Assembly: GCA_028284235.1 (NCBI GenBank)
Contig: JANQSC010000013.1
Span: forward strand, 1 to 64,000
Direction of reading: 5' to 3'
Origin: Opitutaceae bacterium
Lineage (GTDB): Bacteria; Verrucomicrobiota; Verrucomicrobiia; Opitutales; Opitutaceae
Length of the DNA: 64,000 bases
Part shown: one piece after another, positions 7,710 to 17,320 of the stretch
Position numbering within the stretch: the first letter of the stretch is position 1
Layout: the number at the start of each line of letters is the position of its first letter
Translations under genes and position numbers: made by a program
Notes under the pieces: generated by a model
The model's database searches: none
Seen by the model: only the letters and a program-made list of their open reading frames with translations
Told to the model about the DNA's origin: nothing

Positions 7710-10280
7710 ATGGCCTCCAATAGCCCTGAATACAACTTTTCTGAAATCGAGTCTACCTGGCAGAAATACTGGGAAGACCGCAAGACCTTTGCGACATCAA
7801 CGGACCGGGACAAGGAGAAGTACTACGTGCTCGACATGTTTCCCTACCCGTCGGGCGCCGGGCTGCACATCGGCCACCCGCTCGGCTACACCGGTTCCGA
7901 CATCCTCGCCCGCTTCCAGCGAGCCAAAGGCAAGAACGTTCTCCACCCGATCGGATGGGACGCCTTCGGATTGCCCACCGAGCAATACGCCATCAAAACC
8001 GGCAACCACCCACGCAAGACTTCCATCGAGCGCATCGCCCACTTCCGCAAGCAGCTCAAGTCGGTCGGCTTTTCCTACGACTACGATCGCGAAGTCGATA
8101 CCACCGATCCCAACTACTACCGCTGGACCCAGTGGATTTTCCTTCAGCTCTTCAAACGCGGCCTCGCCTACGTCGACAAACGCCCGGTCTGGTGGTGCGA
8201 AGAACTCGCCACCGTCCTAGCCAACGAGGAAGTCGTCGACGGCAAGTCCGAGCGCGGCAACCACCCCGTGGTTCGTCGCAATCTTCGCCAATGGGTCCTG
8301 CGCATCACCGCTTACGCCGAACGTCTCCTCGACGACCTCGAAGGCATCGACTGGCCTGCTTCGACCAAGAAAATGCAAGAGGAATGGATCGGCAAGTCCA
8401 CCGGCGCCACCGCCCGATTCGCGCTGGACGGCCTCGACGAATCCCTCGAAATCTACACCACGCGTCCCGACACCCTCATGGGCGCCACCTACATGGTCCT
8501 CTCGCCCGAGCACGCGCTCGTGGACGCCTTGACCACCCCCGAACACAAAGACGCCGTCGTCAAATACCGCGAAACCGCCGCCGCCAAAAGCGACTTGGAA
8601 CGCACCGACCTCGCCAAAGACAAGACCGGAGTCTTCACCGGCTCCTACGCGCTCCACCCGATCACTGGCGACAAAATCCCGGTCTGGATCGCCGACTACG
8701 TGCTCATCAGCTACGGAACCGGCGCCATCATGGCCGTGCCCGCCCACGACGCCCGCGACTTCGAATTCGCCCAGCAGTTCGATCTTCCCATCATCCCTGT
8801 CATCCAAGGCGACGAAGACCATCCGCTCCCCTATATGGGCGACGGCTCGCTCGTGAATTCCGGCGAATTCGACGGACTCACATGGCAGGTAGCGAAAGAG
8901 AAAATCACCGCCCGGCTCGCCGAGTCCGGAAACGGCGAAGCCAGCACGCAGTACAAGCTGCGCGACTGGCTCTTCTCGCGCCAGCGCTATTGGGGCGAGC
9001 CCTTCCCAGTCGCCTGGGTCTCGCAAGAAGACTACGACCGCGCCGCCGCCAGTGGCGACCTCGACGAGTGGCTTCCCGAGGAACCTGTCACCTACCGCGA
9101 TGAAAACGGCGAGCTCTACGCGCTCCCCGTCCCGCCTTCGTCGCTCCCGCTCGAGCTTCCCAACGTCGACTCCTACGAGCCGGCCGGCACCGGCGAAAGC
9201 CCGCTTAAGAAAGCCGACGAGTGGATGGAAATCTGGTACAACTACCAGGACGGGGACTACGTCCCCGCTTCCCAAAGCAAACCTGAAGGGGAAAAGTGGA
9301 TACGCGCTTCGAGAGAAACCAACACCATGCCCCAATGGGCCGGATCCTGTTGGTACTACCTCCGCTACATGGATTCCAAAAACGCGGACCAGCTCGCCTC
9401 CCCCGAAGCACTTGAGTATTGGAAAACTCCCGACATGTACATCGGCGGCGCCGAGCACGCGGTGCTCCACCTCCTCTACGCCCGCTTTTGGCACAAAGTG
9501 CTGTACGACGAAGGTGTCGTCCCCACCAAAGAGCCTTTCCGAAAACTCTTCCACCAAGGCATGCTCCTTGGCGAGGACGGCAAGAAAATCTCCAAAAGCG
9601 CCGGCAATGGAGTCGATCCCGTCGAAGTCGTCAATCAATACGGAGCCGATACGCTCCGGCTCTACTTGATGTTTCTTGGCCCGCTTGAAGCGCGCAAACC
9701 CTGGAATTCGAAAGGCATCGGCGGAATCAATCGATTCCTCAACAAAGCGTGGCGGGAAATCGTCGGACGCGACGGCGGACTCAATCCGAAAATCAAAACC
9801 GACGGCGCCGAGTCCGCGGAAACCGAAACCCTGCTCAACCAGACCGTCCAAAAAGTGAGCCAGGACCTCGAGTCTCTCAGCGTCAACACCGCCATCTCGC
9901 AGTTGATGATCCTCCTGAACCACCTCCACGCGAACGAGACCATCCATATCGACACCGCTAAGAAATTCGTGCAAATGCTCGCTCCGATGGCTCCCCACAT
10001 TGGCGAGGAACTTTGGAGCCGCCTCGGCGAAACGCAGTCCGTCTCGAAAGGACCCTGGCCCGAAGTCGACGCGTCGAAACTCGTGAGCGACGAAGTTAAA
10101 ATCGTCTTCCAAGTAAACGGCAAGTTCCGAGGCCAAACCACCGTTCCGAAATCCGCCACCGAAGAAGACGTGCTCGCACTAGCCCGCCAAGAGCCGCGCG
10201 TAAGCGCTCAAATTGACGGCAAAACCATTCGCAAAGTGATCTTCGTCCCAGGGAAGATCCTGAATATTGTAGCCAACTAG
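7710..10280 (+). CDS. leuS: Leucyl-tRNA synthetase
   Basis: Class Ia aminoacyl-tRNA synthetase that charges tRNA-Leu with leucine in the cytoplasm. The 856-residue length is typical of bacterial LeuS. HIGH lies at residues 53-56 (GAGLHIGHPLG) and the KMSKS equivalent KISKS at 626-630. The CP1 editing domain is present (TTRPDTLMGATYMVLSPEHAL, then AVPAHDARDFEFA). The zinc-domain-like and leucine-specific regions and a C-terminal anticodon-binding part (VFQVNGKFRGQ) complete the protein. The ATG at 7710 lies only 20 bases from the divergent htrA start, so the two promoters must overlap or lie within the neighbouring gene. Confidence 0.98.
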   Translation: MASNSPEYNFSEIESTWQKYWEDRKTFATSTDRDKEKYYVLDMFPYPSGAGLHIGHPLGYTGSDILARFQRAKGKNVLHPIGWDAFGLPTEQYAIKTGNHPRKTSIERIAHFRKQLKSVGFSYDYDREVDTTDPNYYRWTQWIFLQLFKRGLAYVDKRPVWWCEELATVLANEEVVDGKSERGNHPVVRRNLRQWVLRITAYAERLLDDLEGIDWPASTKKMQEEWIGKSTGATARFALDGLDESLEIYTTRPDTLMGATYMVLSPEHALVDALTTPEHKDAVVKYRETAAAKSDLERTDLAKDKTGVFTGSYALHPITGDKIPVWIADYVLISYGTGAIMAVPAHDARDFEFAQQFDLPIIPVIQGDEDHPLPYMGDGSLVNSGEFDGLTWQVAKEKITARLAESGNGEASTQYKLRDWLFSRQRYWGEPFPVAWVSQEDYDRAAASGDLDEWLPEEPVTYRDENGELYALPVPPSSLPLELPNVDSYEPAGTGESPLKKADEWMEIWYNYQDGDYVPASQSKPEGEKWIRASRETNTMPQWAGSCWYYLRYMDSKNADQLASPEALEYWKTPDMYIGGAEHAVLHLLYARFWHKVLYDEGVVPTKEPFRKLFHQGMLLGEDGKKISKSAGNGVDPVEVVNQYGADTLRLYLMFLGPLEARKPWNSKGIGGINRFLNKAWREIVGRDGGLNPKIKTDGAESAETETLLNQTVQKVSQDLESLSVNTAISQLMILLNHLHANETIHIDTAKKFVQMLAPMAPHIGEELWSRLGETQSVSKGPWPEVDASKLVSDEVKIVFQVNGKFRGQTTVPKSATEEDVLALARQEPRVSAQIDGKTIRKVIFVPGKILNIVAN

Positions 10281-10336
10281 CGCGGCAATAGGACCTATAG
10301 GACTTATACGTCCTCTTAACTCTCCCTCTCTCCCCC

Positions 10337-11176
10337 ATGCTCTCCCAATACCTTCCAGCCGATTTCGATGCGACTCAGCCAATCGGCTTGATCGCGGGGC
10401 GCGGCCACTATCCCAAACTGATTGCCGATCGGGCCCGGGCAAAGGGAATCGAGGTGCGCCTGATCGCGTTCGAAGGCGAAGCCACCGACGCGCTGTACGA
10501 GTCCTTCCCCGAAACGCAGCGCCAGAAGATCAACGTCGGGCAGGTCGGCAAATGGCTCAAAGCCCTCCGAAATTTCGGCTGTAAGTACACGATCGCCGCC
10601 GGCCAGGTGAAGCCCGGAAAACTCTTTCGCGGACTAAAACCCGACATCAAAGCCGCCGCCCTCCTCGTCAAACTGAAGCGCAAAAACGCCGACACCATAT
10701 TCAGCGCCATCGCGGCGGAACTCGACCAAAACGGACAAACCGCCCTCGATGCACGAGCGTTCCTCGACGAGGAAATGGCCAGTAAAGGCCTAATGACCAA
10801 ACGCTTCGAGAGAATCGAAGAGACTTACCTCGAGCACGGAATCGAAATCGCCACCGAAATGGCCCGACTCGACGTAGGCCAAGGCACCGTCGTCCGCAAA
10901 GGCACCGTTCTCGCCGTCGAAGCCTTCGAAGGGACCGACCCCATGCTCCGCCGCGCCGGCTCGTTCAAGACCGACCAGCTCGTATTCGTCAAAACTGCCA
11001 AACACCGCCAGGACTACCGATTCGACGTCCCCGTGTTCGGAGAACGAACACTCGAGACAATGATCGAGTCCAGAGTCACCACCGCGCTGCTAAAGGCCGA
11101 CAGCGTCATCATTCTGGAAAAAGACGCCTTGATCGCCCAGGCGGAGGCCTCGAAAATCCAACTAATCGGGTTCTAA
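10337..11176 (+). CDS. lpxI: UDP-2,3-diacylglucosamine pyrophosphatase, LpxI type
   Basis: A 279-residue protein of the LpxI (DUF1009) family, which hydrolyses UDP-2,3-diacylglucosamine to lipid X in lipid A synthesis and is the alternative to LpxH. The N-terminal domain begins PIGLIAGRGHYPKLIADRA and the linker holds TIAAGQVKPGKLFRG. The C-terminal catalytic domain includes VVRKGTVLAVEAFEGTDPML and ends in the conserved pattern of Lys- and Asp-rich loops. It lies 56 bases after leuS on the same strand and may be co-transcribed. Its presence supports a Gram-negative envelope with lipid A. Confidence 0.93.
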   Translation: MLSQYLPADFDATQPIGLIAGRGHYPKLIADRARAKGIEVRLIAFEGEATDALYESFPETQRQKINVGQVGKWLKALRNFGCKYTIAAGQVKPGKLFRGLKPDIKAAALLVKLKRKNADTIFSAIAAELDQNGQTALDARAFLDEEMASKGLMTKRFERIEETYLEHGIEIATEMARLDVGQGTVVRKGTVLAVEAFEGTDPMLRRAGSFKTDQLVFVKTAKHRQDYRFDVPVFGERTLETMIESRVTTALLKADSVIILEKDALIAQAEASKIQLIGF

Positions 11177-11297
11177 TTCCCCACGGCTCGTCCCTTTTGC
11201 TCGCTTTCGCTTAATAAATCGCATTATGCGGACGATTGCCCAATAGGGCTGTACAAACCCACCGCTTCGTCCAAAATCCGATTCCAAGCATTCCCTT

Positions 11298-11756
11298 ATG
11301 AGTTCCCGCGTCGTCCCAGTCACCGTCAAAGGCGTCATGCCCACCGTCAACGGGTGCGCCGTTTTCCTCGGCAACGATGACAAAGCCTACGTCATCTACG
11401 TCGATCACAGTGTCGGAAACGCCATCTCCATGGCCCTTAACGGCGTCAAAAAAGAACGCCCCCTCACGCACGACCTGATGACCAGCCTCCTCCTCGGCTT
11501 GGAAGCGAAAATCAGCCGCATCATCATCAACGACGTACAGGAAAGCACCTTTTTCGCCCGCATCTTCGTGGAAATGGAAAACGAGGTCGCCAAGAAAATC
11601 CTCGAACTCGACGCCCGACCGAGCGACTCCATCGTCCTCTCACTGCAAAACGACGTCCCCATCTTCACCACCGAAGAGGTCTTCAACTCGGTCGACGACA
11701 TGAGCCCCATCCTGGAACGCGTGCTCAAAGAGCAAAGCGACCAGAACAAAGACTAA
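11298..11756 (+). CDS. Bifunctional nuclease (BFN, DUF151) domain protein
   Basis: A 152-residue protein consisting almost entirely of one BFN domain. Diagnostic stretches are VDHSVGNAISMALNGVKKERPLTH read as separate blocks, HDLMTSLLLGLEAKISRIII, and the family signature LDARPSDSIVLSLQNDVPIF near residues 105-125. Plant homologues were reported to have DNase and RNase activity, but the role of bacterial single-domain members is poorly defined. It stands alone, 121 bases after lpxI. The ATG at 11298 immediately precedes the first conserved strand (VVPVTVKGVMPTV). Confidence 0.9.
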   Translation: MSSRVVPVTVKGVMPTVNGCAVFLGNDDKAYVIYVDHSVGNAISMALNGVKKERPLTHDLMTSLLLGLEAKISRIIINDVQESTFFARIFVEMENEVAKKILELDARPSDSIVLSLQNDVPIFTTEEVFNSVDDMSPILERVLKEQSDQNKD

Positions 11757-11855
11757 CCATCGAGACAACGACCGACCGACCTTTCATCGGCGGTTTAGTA
11801 AAAAACCCTTGCTTAGCAGAAGAGTTGTCCCGAGTCTGAGCTGACTCGCCACCCC

Positions 11856-13397
11856 ATGCTCGGTTGGCAAACGGAACTCAGCTCAAACCTGCACGTGGAC
11901 AATCCGCTACGCGACCACCCGACTCGACCCAGTTCGCTCAACGCGCTCGCCTCGGCGCTTTCAATCGCTACAGCGCTCGCGCTCTTTCCCGTCGCTTCCG
12001 CAAGCGATTTCCGCCCGGGTGACGAACGAGTCCGGCACCACCTCCAATACCTGTCGGAAAACCAACAGATCGATCTGCCCCTCTCAAGTTGGCCCATCGA
12101 CAGCGATAGCGTCGTCGAAACGCTCGACGCTTCCAACAACAGGCGAAACGACGACCCTCAATTGCTCCGCTCGCTCGCGTACGTCCAAAGCGACCTCGTC
12201 CATTCGCCCCGCCTCGCCATCGAAAGCGTTTGGAATAGCAGCTACGAAGCGCTCCGGGCATTCTCCACCGACTTTCGCGAAACCGCTGGCGCTCGCGTCC
12301 GTATCCAGGGCCAATCCGGCCCGATCGACGGGGTCCTGACAATCGCCGCCATCCACGATGCCAGCGACGGAAAGTCCATCCGCCTCGACAATACGCGCCT
12401 TTCCGTCGACCTCGGAAACTGGACTTTCGGAGGCGGCTGGGTGGACCGCTGGTGGGGACCCGGATGGCAAAGCAGCCTCATCCTTTCCCACAACGCCCGG
12501 CCCTCGCCGGGCCTCTTCGTTAAACGCAACACGAGCAAACCGTTCTCCGCTCCGATACTCAAACACCTCGGGCCGTGGACATTCGAAGCCTTCGCCAATC
12601 GTCTCGAAAACGACCGCTTCGTGCCCGACGCCAACCTCCTCGGCGCCCGCTTCCAGTTCAAGCCCATCCCCGCTCTTGAAATCGGTCTCTCCCGAACCGC
12701 TCAATGGGGCGGGCAAGGACGTCCCGAAAATTTGGATACTTTTTTCGATCTGCTCATCGGCAACGACAACCGCGGCGACAGCGGCATCTCCGAAGACGCC
12801 TCCAACGAACCCGGAAACCAGCTCGGCGGAATCGACTGGCGCTACACCTTCCCGCTGCTCGGCCACACGCTGACCTTCTACGGACAGCTCATCGGGGAAG
12901 ACGAAGCAGGCGGACTCCCGTCCCGAGAAATCGGAATGGCCGGATTGGAACTCCCCATCGTCACGCCCCAAATCCACGCGCGGGCCTTTCTCGAATTCAG
13001 CGACACGACGATGCGCTTCCTCGACAACGGAATTCCCAACAGCGCCTACAACCACAGCATTTATCGAAGCGGCTACCGCTACTACGGCCAGTCAATAGGC
13101 GCGTCCACCGACAATGATTCGCGCGCGTTGACTCTCGGCGGCTACCTGGAGCTGACGCCCCGAAACGCTCTCAATTGGCGCGGCACCGCCGCCACCCTAA
13201 ACTGGGACGGTGCCCAGGCCGGCAATCGACTCAGTCCCCAGCGGACCGAAACCTACGCCGCCCTCGTCGAATACGAAACCGCCCTGAGCGACAATCTCCA
13301 TCTCAAATTCGCCGGACAAATCCTAACCGAGCCCCTCGGAAGCGGACCACTCGTTTTCAAAAAAGGCGTCGGAACATCGCTAAAGTTTCGATTCTAA
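11856..13397 (+). CDS. Capsule assembly Wzi-like outer-membrane protein
   Basis: A 513-residue predicted outer-membrane beta-barrel of the capsule-assembly Wzi family. In E. coli, Wzi anchors group 1 capsule to the cell surface. A long N-terminal leader contains the hydrophobic stretch ALSIATALALFPVASAS (about residues 33-50), consistent with a signal peptide. The family-typical block GGGWVDRWWGPGWQSSLILS is present, followed by alternating amphipathic strands (TFEAFANRLEN, WRYTFPLLGHTLTFYGQLIG). The last residues, VGTSLKFRF, end in Phe as many barrels do. No capsule genes lie nearby, so the exported polymer is unknown. The start is the only ATG upstream of the signal peptide. Confidence 0.85.
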   Translation: MLGWQTELSSNLHVDNPLRDHPTRPSSLNALASALSIATALALFPVASASDFRPGDERVRHHLQYLSENQQIDLPLSSWPIDSDSVVETLDASNNRRNDDPQLLRSLAYVQSDLVHSPRLAIESVWNSSYEALRAFSTDFRETAGARVRIQGQSGPIDGVLTIAAIHDASDGKSIRLDNTRLSVDLGNWTFGGGWVDRWWGPGWQSSLILSHNARPSPGLFVKRNTSKPFSAPILKHLGPWTFEAFANRLENDRFVPDANLLGARFQFKPIPALEIGLSRTAQWGGQGRPENLDTFFDLLIGNDNRGDSGISEDASNEPGNQLGGIDWRYTFPLLGHTLTFYGQLIGEDEAGGLPSREIGMAGLELPIVTPQIHARAFLEFSDTTMRFLDNGIPNSAYNHSIYRSGYRYYGQSIGASTDNDSRALTLGGYLELTPRNALNWRGTAATLNWDGAQAGNRLSPQRTETYAALVEYETALSDNLHLKFAGQILTEPLGSGPLVFKKGVGTSLKFRF

Positions 13398-13477
13398 GAG
13401 ACAGCCTAATAATTCAGAATATGTGTCGTTCGCTTCCAGATAGGGCTGTTTCCCCTAAGCGTATACGCGTCCGCTTA

Positions 13478-13553
13478 AACCCGCCGGGACGGCGGGTTCC
13501 ACCTTTATCTTCCTCAATCAAGGGTGGAACGCGCCGTCCCGGCGCGTTTTTTT
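13478..13553 (+). repeat. Nested inverted repeat ending in a terminator hairpin
   Basis: The arms 13484-13506 and 13520-13543 are reverse complements with about two mismatches, giving a roughly 24 bp stem around a 13-base loop. Each arm also folds on itself: CCCGCCGGGACGGCGGG in the left arm and ACGCGCC-GTCC-GGCGCGT in the right. The right-hand hairpin (13528-13546) runs straight into seven T residues and looks like a rho-independent terminator for the Wzi-like gene that ends at 13397. The doubled structure resembles REP-type palindromic units. I saw no other copy of this exact sequence in the window. Confidence 0.75.
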
Positions 13554-13603
13554 CGAGAGTCCAGTTTAGCTGACACCTTGGCGCTCACCGGGACGAACAA
13601 ATT

Positions 13604-13634
13604 GCGGGGTAGCCATGGAATGGCTATCCCAGCG
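13604..13634. repeat. Short palindrome in the intergenic region
   Basis: GGGGTAGCCAT and ATGGCTATCCC form an 11 bp inverted repeat with one mismatch around three bases. It lies between the terminator of the Wzi-like gene and the dihydrouridine synthase gene. It could be an operator or a degraded palindromic repeat; nothing in the sequence decides this. Confidence 0.4.
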
Positions 13635-13787
13635 CGCAACACCGTGCCGACTCCTTGCCAACAAAGAAAAATGCCAGCTGCGACGCATATTCGGATTTAT
13701 TAGATGACATTAGAGCGGTCATTTAGAGCTCGACCGCTCGAAACAAGCTTGAAGGCGCCCCGGTCGCAGTTCTTTTATGCGACCTGC

Positions 13788-14834
13788 ATGCCCGTGGAAA
13801 TCGACAGAGTCCTGCCCCCAACCCTCGCGACCGATCAGCCGATCACCGCCCTCGCGCCCATGCAGGACGTCACCACTCTCCCCTTCATGTCAGTCGTCGC
13901 GGACATCGGGAGCCCCGACTATTTCTTCACCGAGTACTTCCGCGTGCACGTCCAGTCCCGACTCGAAAAACACATCCTCGAGTCCATCACTCGGAACGAG
14001 ACCGGACGTCCCGTTTTCGCCCAGATGATCGGCGAGGACATCCACCATCTCAAACGAACCACGCTCGACCTCCTCAAACACGACGTCGCCGGGATCGATC
14101 TCAACATGGGTTGCCCGGCCCCGACCGTCTACAAGAAACACTGCGGCGGCGGACTCCTTCGCGACCCCGAAAAGGTCGATCGCATCCTCGGAACCCTGCG
14201 CGAAACCATCCCGGGACTCTTCACTGTCAAGATGCGTATCGGTTTTGAAGATACAGCGAATTTCGACACTATTCTCGATTTGATCAACAAGCACCAAATC
14301 GATCTCCTCAGCGTGCACGGACGCACCGTCAAAGAGATGTACCGCAGCCAAGTCCACTACGACTGCATCAAAGTCGCCGTCGAACGAGCGGATTGTCCCG
14401 TCCTCGCCAACGGCGACGTCTCCTCCGCGGTTCGGTCTCGGGAAATTGTCGACTACACCGGCGCCGCCGGAGTGATGATCGGACGCCACGCGATCCGAAA
14501 CCCATGGATCTTTTCCCAGATTCGCGAATACGAATCAAGCGGCTCAATCACGCCTATTCCACTTCGAGAGGTATTCGACTACGTGCGGTCGCTGTACAAG
14601 GCCCTTGAGCGCCCTTGGGTTCCAGAAAAAGCGCTCGTCAACAAAATGAAGAAGTTCCTCAACTTCATCGGACAAGGAGTGGATCCAGAAGGCAAGTTCA
14701 TCTACCAAGCCCGACGCGCCCAAAGCGAAGTCGAGCTCTTCGGAATCTGCGAAACATTTATGCTCGGCGATGACGCAGGCAACTTCGCCGACGAACCGTA
14801 CGCGGGCGTCGTCGCCCGTCCTAATTGCGAGTAG
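13788..14834 (+). CDS. tRNA-dihydrouridine synthase
   Basis: FMN-dependent enzyme that reduces specific uridines in the tRNA D-loop to dihydrouridine. The TIM-barrel begins with ITALAPMQDVTTLPF, the usual APM start of Dus proteins. The catalytic Cys is in DLNMGCPAP, followed by CGGGLLRDPEKV. FMN and RNA-binding blocks include VKMRIGFED, LLSVHGRTVKEMY and VLANGDVSS, then GVMIGRHAIRNPWIF. The ATG at 13788 gives 348 residues; the frame is open to 13704, but those 28 extra residues are not conserved-looking, and no clear ribosome binding site separates the candidates. The DusA/B/C subtype is not assigned. It converges on sufT, with the two stop codons nine bases apart. Confidence 0.92.
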   Translation: MPVEIDRVLPPTLATDQPITALAPMQDVTTLPFMSVVADIGSPDYFFTEYFRVHVQSRLEKHILESITRNETGRPVFAQMIGEDIHHLKRTTLDLLKHDVAGIDLNMGCPAPTVYKKHCGGGLLRDPEKVDRILGTLRETIPGLFTVKMRIGFEDTANFDTILDLINKHQIDLLSVHGRTVKEMYRSQVHYDCIKVAVERADCPVLANGDVSSAVRSREIVDYTGAAGVMIGRHAIRNPWIFSQIREYESSGSITPIPLREVFDYVRSLYKALERPWVPEKALVNKMKKFLNFIGQGVDPEGKFIYQARRAQSEVELFGICETFMLGDDAGNFADEPYAGVVARPNCE

Positions 14835-14843
14835 GCCGACCCT

Positions 14844-15380
14844 CTATTCCAGACCCAGAACCTGTCGCCCCGTCTCCGAAATCATCTGAGGATTCCAAAT
14901 CGGATCCCAGACGATCTCCGCTTCCGCGCTCTCGACTTCGTCCAGGGCCATGACGCGGCTTTTCGCGTCGTCCGCAATCACCGGACCCATGCCGCACCCC
15001 TGCGCCGTCAAAGTCATTTTGATAGCGACATGCTTCTTGCCGTTATCCAGATCGTCGATACGCATGTCGTAGATCAGACCCAAATCGACGATATTCACCG
15101 GAATTTCCGGATCGAAGCACTGCTTGAGCGCTTCCCAAACGGACTCCTCCGAAAAGGGCCCGTCGCTCTCAGAGCTCGTCGCCCTTGATTCTCCAAGATC
15201 GACCTCCTCCAAAGCGTCGATATCCAAACTGGAAATACGATACAAGCGCTGCCCTACGCGCACCGTCACATTGCCCCCCAATGTCTGGGTAATGAAAACG
15301 GGCGTGCCCGCCTCCAATGTCATCGCCGTCCCTTCCGGGATAATCGTCGCGCTGCAATCTCTAACCAGCTTCGTTTCCAT
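14844..15380 (-). CDS. sufT: Fe-S cluster assembly protein SufT (MIP18/DUF59)
   Basis: A 178-residue member of the SufT family, an auxiliary factor for maturation of iron-sulfur proteins. The N-terminal extension typical of SufT is present (VRDCSATIIPEGTAMTLEAG, with TVRVGQRLYRISSLDIDAL). It is followed by the DUF59 domain: VWEALKQCFDPEIPVNIVDL, GLIYDMRID, KMTLTAQGCGMGPVI with the conserved Cys, and VWDPIWNPQMIS. It lies 15 bases downstream of sppA on the same strand and is probably co-transcribed. No other suf genes are in the window. Confidence 0.92.
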   Translation of the reverse strand: METKLVRDCSATIIPEGTAMTLEAGTPVFITQTLGGNVTVRVGQRLYRISSLDIDALEEVDLGESRATSSESDGPFSEESVWEALKQCFDPEIPVNIVDLGLIYDMRIDDLDNGKKHVAIKMTLTAQGCGMGPVIADDAKSRVMALDEVESAEAEIVWDPIWNPQMISETGRQVLGLE

Positions 15381-15395
15381 GAGTCGCGTCGTCTT

Positions 15396-17186
15396 CTAGT
15401 TCGTATCCAAACGGTATGGGAGAACCGCATACACACCCTTCGGATCGTTCCATCGCGTGATCGACTGCAACTCGTCAACCGCCGCGTCAAACTGCTCCAT
15501 TACTGGATTTCCCTGGCGAATCGAAGCTGTGGCTGTCAGACTCTCCATCAATTCCTCAATGAAATCCGTCGCTTTCGGATAGTCCTTGACCGGCGCATCC
15601 GAACCCAGTCCCGCTTCGTTCGCCGCGTAGGCGACCGCCGCTTCCAAGCCTCCGATCTCGTCGACCAAGCCCAGCTCGAGCGCATCCGCTCCGGACCAGA
15701 CACGGCCTTCCGCGATTTTCTTGACCTGCGCCAACGGCTGACCGCGGCCCTCCGCTACTTTGCGGAGGAAATCGTCGTACACCGAATCCACCTCCCGCTG
15801 AATGATCGCCATTTCTTCCGCAGTTTTCGGACGGGCAATGGAAAGCGCGTCTGCGAATTTCGCCGTCTTTACTACGTCGAAAGTGAAACCGTGACGATTC
15901 GCAATGTCTTTGATGTTCATAAACATCCCAATAACCCCGATCGATCCGGTGATCGTGTTCGGCTCAGCGAAAATCCGATCGGCGTAAGCGGAAATCCAAT
16001 ACCCGCCCGACGCGGCGACCGTTCCCATCGAAACCACCACCGGCATCTTCTGCTTGGCCATGCGCACTTCGTATTGAATCACCTCGCTCGCCAGCGCCGA
16101 TCCGCCGGGGCTGTTGACTCGCAGCACAATCGCCTTCACTTTCTCGTTCTGCCTCAGCTCTCGGATCTCGCGAGCGATACGCGAACCGCCCACTTGGCCG
16201 TCTTGGCCCTCGCCCACCACAATCGGGCCTTCCGCGTAGACGATGGCGACATGATCCCCGCTCGCCGCTTCACGCGTGGCCAAAATGTAGTCGGAGATGG
16301 AAGCGGCCTCGAATTCCAGCTTGTCGGAATCGTCCTTCGAAATCCCTTTCAGCGTTTTGATAACCGAATCCGAAAAGCCGAGCTCGTCCACAATCCCCGC
16401 TTCCAAGGCGTCCTTGGCATTCAAAAGCCCCTTCTTGTCGATCAGCGCTTGAAACTCCGCGGGCGACATCTCGGCCCGCTCCGCCACTACGTCGACGTAC
16501 TCGTCCCAAATGTCTTCCAAAAGCGCTCGAGTGGCCTCGCGAGCCGGGGCGCTCATTCGCCTCAATACGAAACTTTCGGCGGCCGACTTGTATTCACCTG
16601 CTTTGGTTACCTGCACGCCGATCCCGTACTTTTCGAAAAAGCCCGCGAAAAATATTGGCTCCGAAGACATTCCCGAATTCATCAGCAACCCTTCCGGATT
16701 CATGATTATCGTGTCCGCCGCGGAGGCGACGTACAAGTCCTTGTCCGTTGGATACACGAGATTCGCGACCACCGGTTTTCCAGAGACTTCCTTGAACGAC
16801 TCGATCGCGGCCCGGACTTCCTTCAAGGCCGCGAATCCGGACCCATAGTTGCGCGACTGCAACGACCCCCTCAAGTAGAGCCCGCTGATTCGCATATCGT
16901 CCGACGCCTCTTCAATCGCGTAAAGGACCTCGCGCAACGAAAGCGTCTGCGGCCCGCCCTGCCCAAACGCTTCGTTGATCAACTGCTCTTGCGTAAGCGA
17001 AACCGGGGAGTCCTGAATCACCGCGTTCATGTCGAACACGAGAATGCTTCCCTTCTTCACCACCGGCTCGGGCGCGCTCATTCCAGAAAACGCCGTGGCC
17101 ATCACCAGCAAGAATAAAAAGCCCCCAAAGCAAACGATCACGAACGCCAGCATGGAGGCGAAGAACATCTTAAAAAATTCTTTCAT
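15396..17186 (-). CDS. sppA: Signal peptide peptidase SppA, long form
   Basis: Inner-membrane serine protease that degrades cleaved signal peptides. At 596 residues it is the duplicated 67-kDa type. One N-terminal membrane anchor spans residues 9-34. The catalytic dyad is visible: Lys200 in TKAGEYKSAAESF in the first repeat and Ser393 in TVAASGGYW in the second, matching Lys209/Ser409 of the E. coli enzyme. The oxyanion and substrate loops RVNSPGGSALAS and TITGSIGVIG are intact. The gene is followed by sufT, 15 bases on. Confidence 0.95.
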   Translation of the reverse strand: MKEFFKMFFASMLAFVIVCFGGFLFLLVMATAFSGMSAPEPVVKKGSILVFDMNAVIQDSPVSLTQEQLINEAFGQGGPQTLSLREVLYAIEEASDDMRISGLYLRGSLQSRNYGSGFAALKEVRAAIESFKEVSGKPVVANLVYPTDKDLYVASAADTIIMNPEGLLMNSGMSSEPIFFAGFFEKYGIGVQVTKAGEYKSAAESFVLRRMSAPAREATRALLEDIWDEYVDVVAERAEMSPAEFQALIDKKGLLNAKDALEAGIVDELGFSDSVIKTLKGISKDDSDKLEFEAASISDYILATREAASGDHVAIVYAEGPIVVGEGQDGQVGGSRIAREIRELRQNEKVKAIVLRVNSPGGSALASEVIQYEVRMAKQKMPVVVSMGTVAASGGYWISAYADRIFAEPNTITGSIGVIGMFMNIKDIANRHGFTFDVVKTAKFADALSIARPKTAEEMAIIQREVDSVYDDFLRKVAEGRGQPLAQVKKIAEGRVWSGADALELGLVDEIGGLEAAVAYAANEAGLGSDAPVKDYPKATDFIEELMESLTATASIRQGNPVMEQFDAAVDELQSITRWNDPKGVYAVLPYRLDTN

Positions 17187-17320
17187 ATCGATTTATGCTG
17201 CTCCCTCCAGAAGAGACATGAATTCCACCCGCGTCGAAACGCAAATCCTCCCGCCGATGCTATAGACCAGTTTTTTACGGAATTCTTAGAGAATTCTCGC
17301 GCTTTGCCGCGGGCCAGCGC

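Noticed and set aside
8217-10136. Long minus-strand frame opposite leuS
   Set aside because: It lies wholly within leuS and shows the Val/Gly/Phe-rich composition typical of an antisense shadow of GC-rich codons.
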